In this document: piece by piece, positions 61,921-64,000 of the stretch | Layout of the letters: the number at the start of each line of letters is the position of its first letter | Numbering within the stretch: the first letter of the stretch is position 1 | From: CAXSEF01 sp964236535 | Lineage (GTDB): Bacteria > Pseudomonadota > Alphaproteobacteria > Acetobacterales > Acetobacteraceae | NCBI GenBank assembly: GCA_964236535.1 | Contig: CAXSEF010000001.1 | Span: 1-64,000 of the forward strand | Length of the DNA stretch: 64,000 bases | Direction of reading: 5' to 3' | Notes under the pieces: generated by a model | Told to the model about the DNA's origin: nothing | The model's database searches: none | Seen by the model: only the letters and a program-made list of their open reading frames with translations | Translations under genes and position numbers: made by a program

Positions 61921-62752
61921 AGGCCAGGCGTCGGTGGTCGAGAACCGGCATGTTGCGGCGGATGCGGGCGGTCAGCTCGGGGTCGATGCGGGCGGTGGCC
62001 CAGCCGGGACCGTCCGAGGTGCCGGCGACCACGCTGCCCCAGGGGTCGCAGATCAGGGCGTGGCCGAAGGTGGTGCGCGGGCCGGTGGGCTCGTGGTGCT
62101 GGCCCCAGGTGGCGGGGGCGGCGATCCAGCACTGGGTCTCGATGGCGCGGGCGCGGAGGAGCACCTCCCAGTGGTCGCGCCCGGTCTGCAGGGTGAATGC
62201 GGCGGGCACCAGGATCAGCTCGGCGCCGGCGCGGCGGAGTGCGAGATAGAGCTCCGGGAAGCGGAGGTCGTAGCAGATGGAGAGGCCGATGCGCAGGCCG
62301 CCGAGGTCGGCGGTGACGACGCGCTCGCCGGCGCCGTAGGTGGCGCTCTCGCGGTAGCCGGCGCCGTCCGGGGCCGTGATGTCGAACAGGTGGATCTTGC
62401 GGTAGCGGGCGATCTCGCGGCCGTCGCGGTCGAACAGCAGACTGGTGTTGTAGAGGCGGTCGCCGACGCGCTCGGCGATCGAGCCGCCGTGGATGGCGGC
62501 ACCGAGCGCGCGGGCCGAGGTGCTGAGGAACTCGTAGCCCTCGCCGCCGGGGTCGCCGGAGCCTTCGACGGGCAGGGCTTCGGCGGCGGCGAATTTTGCC
62601 GCGTGGTCGCCGCCGAGGCAGCTCCACATCTCGGGCAAAGCGAGCAGGTCGGGGGTTTCGGCAGCATGGGCCTGTCCGAGCAGCCGGCGGGCCTGGGCGA
62701 TGTTCTGCGCCTTGTCGGCGCAGGCGTTGATCTGGATGACGCTGATGCGCAT
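61919..62752 (-). CDS. Nitrilase-superfamily carbon-nitrogen hydrolase (Nit1/Nit2-like)
   Basis: A 277-residue nitrilase-fold amidase. The catalytic triad is present: Glu in LLALPEMWSCLGG, Lys in RYRKIHLFDIT and Cys in LSICYDLRFPELYLAL. DRLYNTSLLFDRDG and FTLQTGRDHWEVLLRARAIE are typical of the Nit1/Nit2 branch, which hydrolyses deaminated glutathione or omega-amides as a repair function. The exact substrate is not proven. ATG 62752 starts at MRISVIQINA. Confidence 0.88.
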   Translation of the reverse strand: MRISVIQINACADKAQNIAQARRLLGQAHAAETPDLLALPEMWSCLGGDHAAKFAAAEALPVEGSGDPGGEGYEFLSTSARALGAAIHGGSIAERVGDRLYNTSLLFDRDGREIARYRKIHLFDITAPDGAGYRESATYGAGERVVTADLGGLRIGLSICYDLRFPELYLALRRAGAELILVPAAFTLQTGRDHWEVLLRARAIETQCWIAAPATWGQHHEPTGPRTTFGHALICDPWGSVVAGTSDGPGWATARIDPELTARIRRNMPVLDHRRLA

Positions 62753-63149
62753 TGGGGTGCTCGGGGCGGCCTGTAGCCCTGCCGCAGGGCGGGTCGGGCG
62801 CAGGGCGGGATGGAATGGTGGCGCTGGCCGTCCGCCACGGGTAGGCCAGGTGGCGAGCGATGACCAGGGCCCGGGGTCGTGTCGTGGCCTGGAAGGCCAG
62901 GGCTCGCCGTGGACCCGCTGGGGCCTGAGGGGCTCCGGACCCACACACGATGAAGCGGACTGCAGCACACTCTGGAGGGTGGTGGCTCTGGGTCCAGCCG
63001 AATGTTTGCCGGGCCGCCGGTGTCTGGCGGGTCTGGGCGTGGCCGCGCACGGTCCTGACGGACCGGTGGGCTACTGGAATGATGCCGGACGGGAGCCGGA
63101 GCTTGCTTTGCCAATGGCGTCGTCCGGCATCTCGGGCCGGGTTGGACGC
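62753..63149. other. Intergenic region with a reversed repeat copy
   Basis: About 400 nt between the nitrilase start and acyltransferase stop, no supported gene. It holds copy 19 of the repeat family (62893-63053), in opposite orientation to copy 9. Confidence 0.5.
62893..63053 (-). repeat. Intergenic palindromic repeat, copy 19 (reversed, variant right arm)
   Basis: AGGCCAGGGCTCGCCGTGGA, CCCGCTGGGGCCTGAGGGGC, TCCGGACCC at one end, TTTGCCGGGCCGCCGGTGTC, TGGCGGGTCTGGGCGTGGCC at the other. Its arm matches copies 4 and 9 in reverse. Confidence 0.55.
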
Positions 63150-64000
63150 TCAGGCGGCGGGTTCGGCGAGGGCTGGCTGCACGGGCATGACCGGCGATGC
63201 TGCGGCACGGGCTTCGGAGAGGCGCACCGTGCTCATGAACGAGAACCTCCGGCGCAGGCGAAGCACCGGCTTCTCGATGCAGTGCCAGGAGAATATCGAG
63301 AACAGCACGACGAGCGGCAGCGAGACCGCGAACAGGACCTCGTCACTGGTGATCGAGGGGAACATGCTGAGCGTGACCTGCTGGATCGGGAAGCCGTACA
63401 GGTAGACTCCATACGAGTAGTCGCCGTGGCGGAACACCGGCAGGGTCGGCAGGTCGGAGACGCCGATATAGGCGGTCAGGTAGGCCAGCGCGGGAGCGCC
63501 GAGCAGGTTGACGAGCGGGAAGCTCAGCCGCTCGGCGGGACCGCACAGCGCGAGAGCGACGCAGATCGCGAGGCAGGCGCAGAGCAGCCAGCGGCTGTAG
63601 GGAATGCGGTGCCGCCAGGCGTACATCGTGATGCCGAAGGTGAACCCCACGAAGACCCGGGAGTGATCGCCGGTAAAGACGCGGCGGAACACCTGAGGGG
63701 CGAGGCCGGGCTGGTCGAGCGGCGCCGAGGCGAGGGTTGCGGCGAGGCCGATTGCGATCACGGCCAGGCCGGAGAAGAGCACGATGCCGGGCCGTCTGGC
63801 GAAGCCCACGGCCATGGCGAGCGTCATGAACGCGTAGCAGGCCAGCTCGTAGGGGATCGTCCACAGCGACAGATTGACGAAGTTGCTGGGGTGGGCGGTG
63901 AAGACTCCCGGCAGCTGGAAGTTGATCAGACCCACGATGTTGGTCAGGTAGTGCCAGGTGCCGGCGCTAGAGAAGTAGAACGATGGTGTGTGCGTCGTGA
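63150..64000 (-). CDS. Acyltransferase family 3 membrane protein (N-terminus cut by window edge)
   Basis: At least 283 residues of an OafA/YrhL-type membrane O-acyltransferase; the gene continues beyond the right edge. The visible part begins THTPSFYFSSAGTWHYLTNI and has FVNLSLWTIPYELACYAFM, eight or so helices, YSYGVYLYGFPIQQVTLSMF and IFSWHCIEKPVLRLRRRFS, the family's C-terminal motifs. The catalytic His near the N-terminus is outside the window. It transfers acyl groups to exported sugars or lipids. Confidence 0.85.
   Translation of the reverse strand, partial: TTHTPSFYFSSAGTWHYLTNIVGLINFQLPGVFTAHPSNFVNLSLWTIPYELACYAFMTLAMAVGFARRPGIVLFSGLAVIAIGLAATLASAPLDQPGLAPQVFRRVFTGDHSRVFVGFTFGITMYAWRHRIPYSRWLLCACLAICVALALCGPAERLSFPLVNLLGAPALAYLTAYIGVSDLPTLPVFRHGDYSYGVYLYGFPIQQVTLSMFPSITSDEVLFAVSLPLVVLFSIFSWHCIEKPVLRLRRRFSFMSTVRLSEARAAASPVMPVQPALAEPAA

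Overview
This 64 kb window looks like the chromosome of an alphaproteobacterium of the Acetobacteraceae type (Rhodospirillales). The inference rests on very high GC coding sequence, a hopanoid cluster (hpnH, hpnI, hpnJ, hpnK, hpnM, hpnN, dxs), the alphaproteobacterial markers TIGR02302, NDUFA12, DUF2155 and PmtA, a ClpS/ClpA pair and a PHB phasin. No rRNA, tRNA, CRISPR array, prophage or complete IS was recognised. Almost every gene is a chromosomal housekeeping or envelope gene.

Layout. 0-8.6 kb: a Gly/Tyr/His-repeat secreted protein (cut by the window edge), GH15 hydrolase with an SDR, an orphan MsrQ, two tandem paralogous exported proteins, a PmtA-like methyltransferase, an exported hypothetical and exonuclease III. 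8.9-10.2 kb: a decayed serine protease with a beta-roll tail. 10.4-21.9 kb: the hopanoid region, with hpnN and hpnH on the plus strand and dxs-hpnM-hpnI-hpnJ-hpnK on the minus strand; between hpnN and hpnK lie a low-GC gene and an MFS remnant. 22-27 kb: serine hydrolase, folE, and divergent tlpA / argH-lptM. 27.6-37.2 kb: aldehyde dehydrogenase, ydcF-ftsX-ftsE, a zinc-ribbon protein, TIGR02302 and lysA; this block appears inverted relative to the usual argH-lptM-lysA order. A 100-N assembly gap interrupts TIGR02302 and is shown below to be an unmerged 55-bp contig overlap. 37.4-41.5 kb: an operon NDUFA12-mlaD-small-DUF2155-otsB-otsA-small. 41.8-50.6 kb: an RNR C-terminal-domain (TSCPD) protein with candidate NrdR/DnaA sites, HNH nuclease, a nuclease-helicase fusion (DUF2075), an EEP phosphatase, Ohr, SDR, PPK2 and DUF427. 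50.7-57.2 kb: clpA, clpS, phasin with candidate PhaR sites, D,D-carboxypeptidase and methionine aminopeptidase. 57.6-64 kb: a Fae-like protein, TerC-type membrane protein, purB, a His/Trp-rich exported peptide, a TANGO2/NRDE protein, a nitrilase-family hydrolase and a partial acyltransferase.

How it works together. Dxs feeds isoprenoid precursors into hopanoids; HpnH adds the adenosyl side chain; HpnI, HpnK and HpnJ elaborate the bacteriohopane head group; HpnM and HpnN are the transport pair. The squalene-hopene cyclase and the hpnC/D/E/G genes are not in the window. OtsA/OtsB make trehalose and the GH15 enzyme may act on an alpha-glucoside such as trehalose.

The most striking non-genic signal is a family of about 18 intergenic repeats built from nested palindromes and bounded by AGCAAGGC/GCCTTGCT. 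They usually sit within a few bases of stop codons and also lie, in opposite orientation, at both ends of the inferred inversion. A second repeat family (two copies) and a triple-hairpin array are also present.
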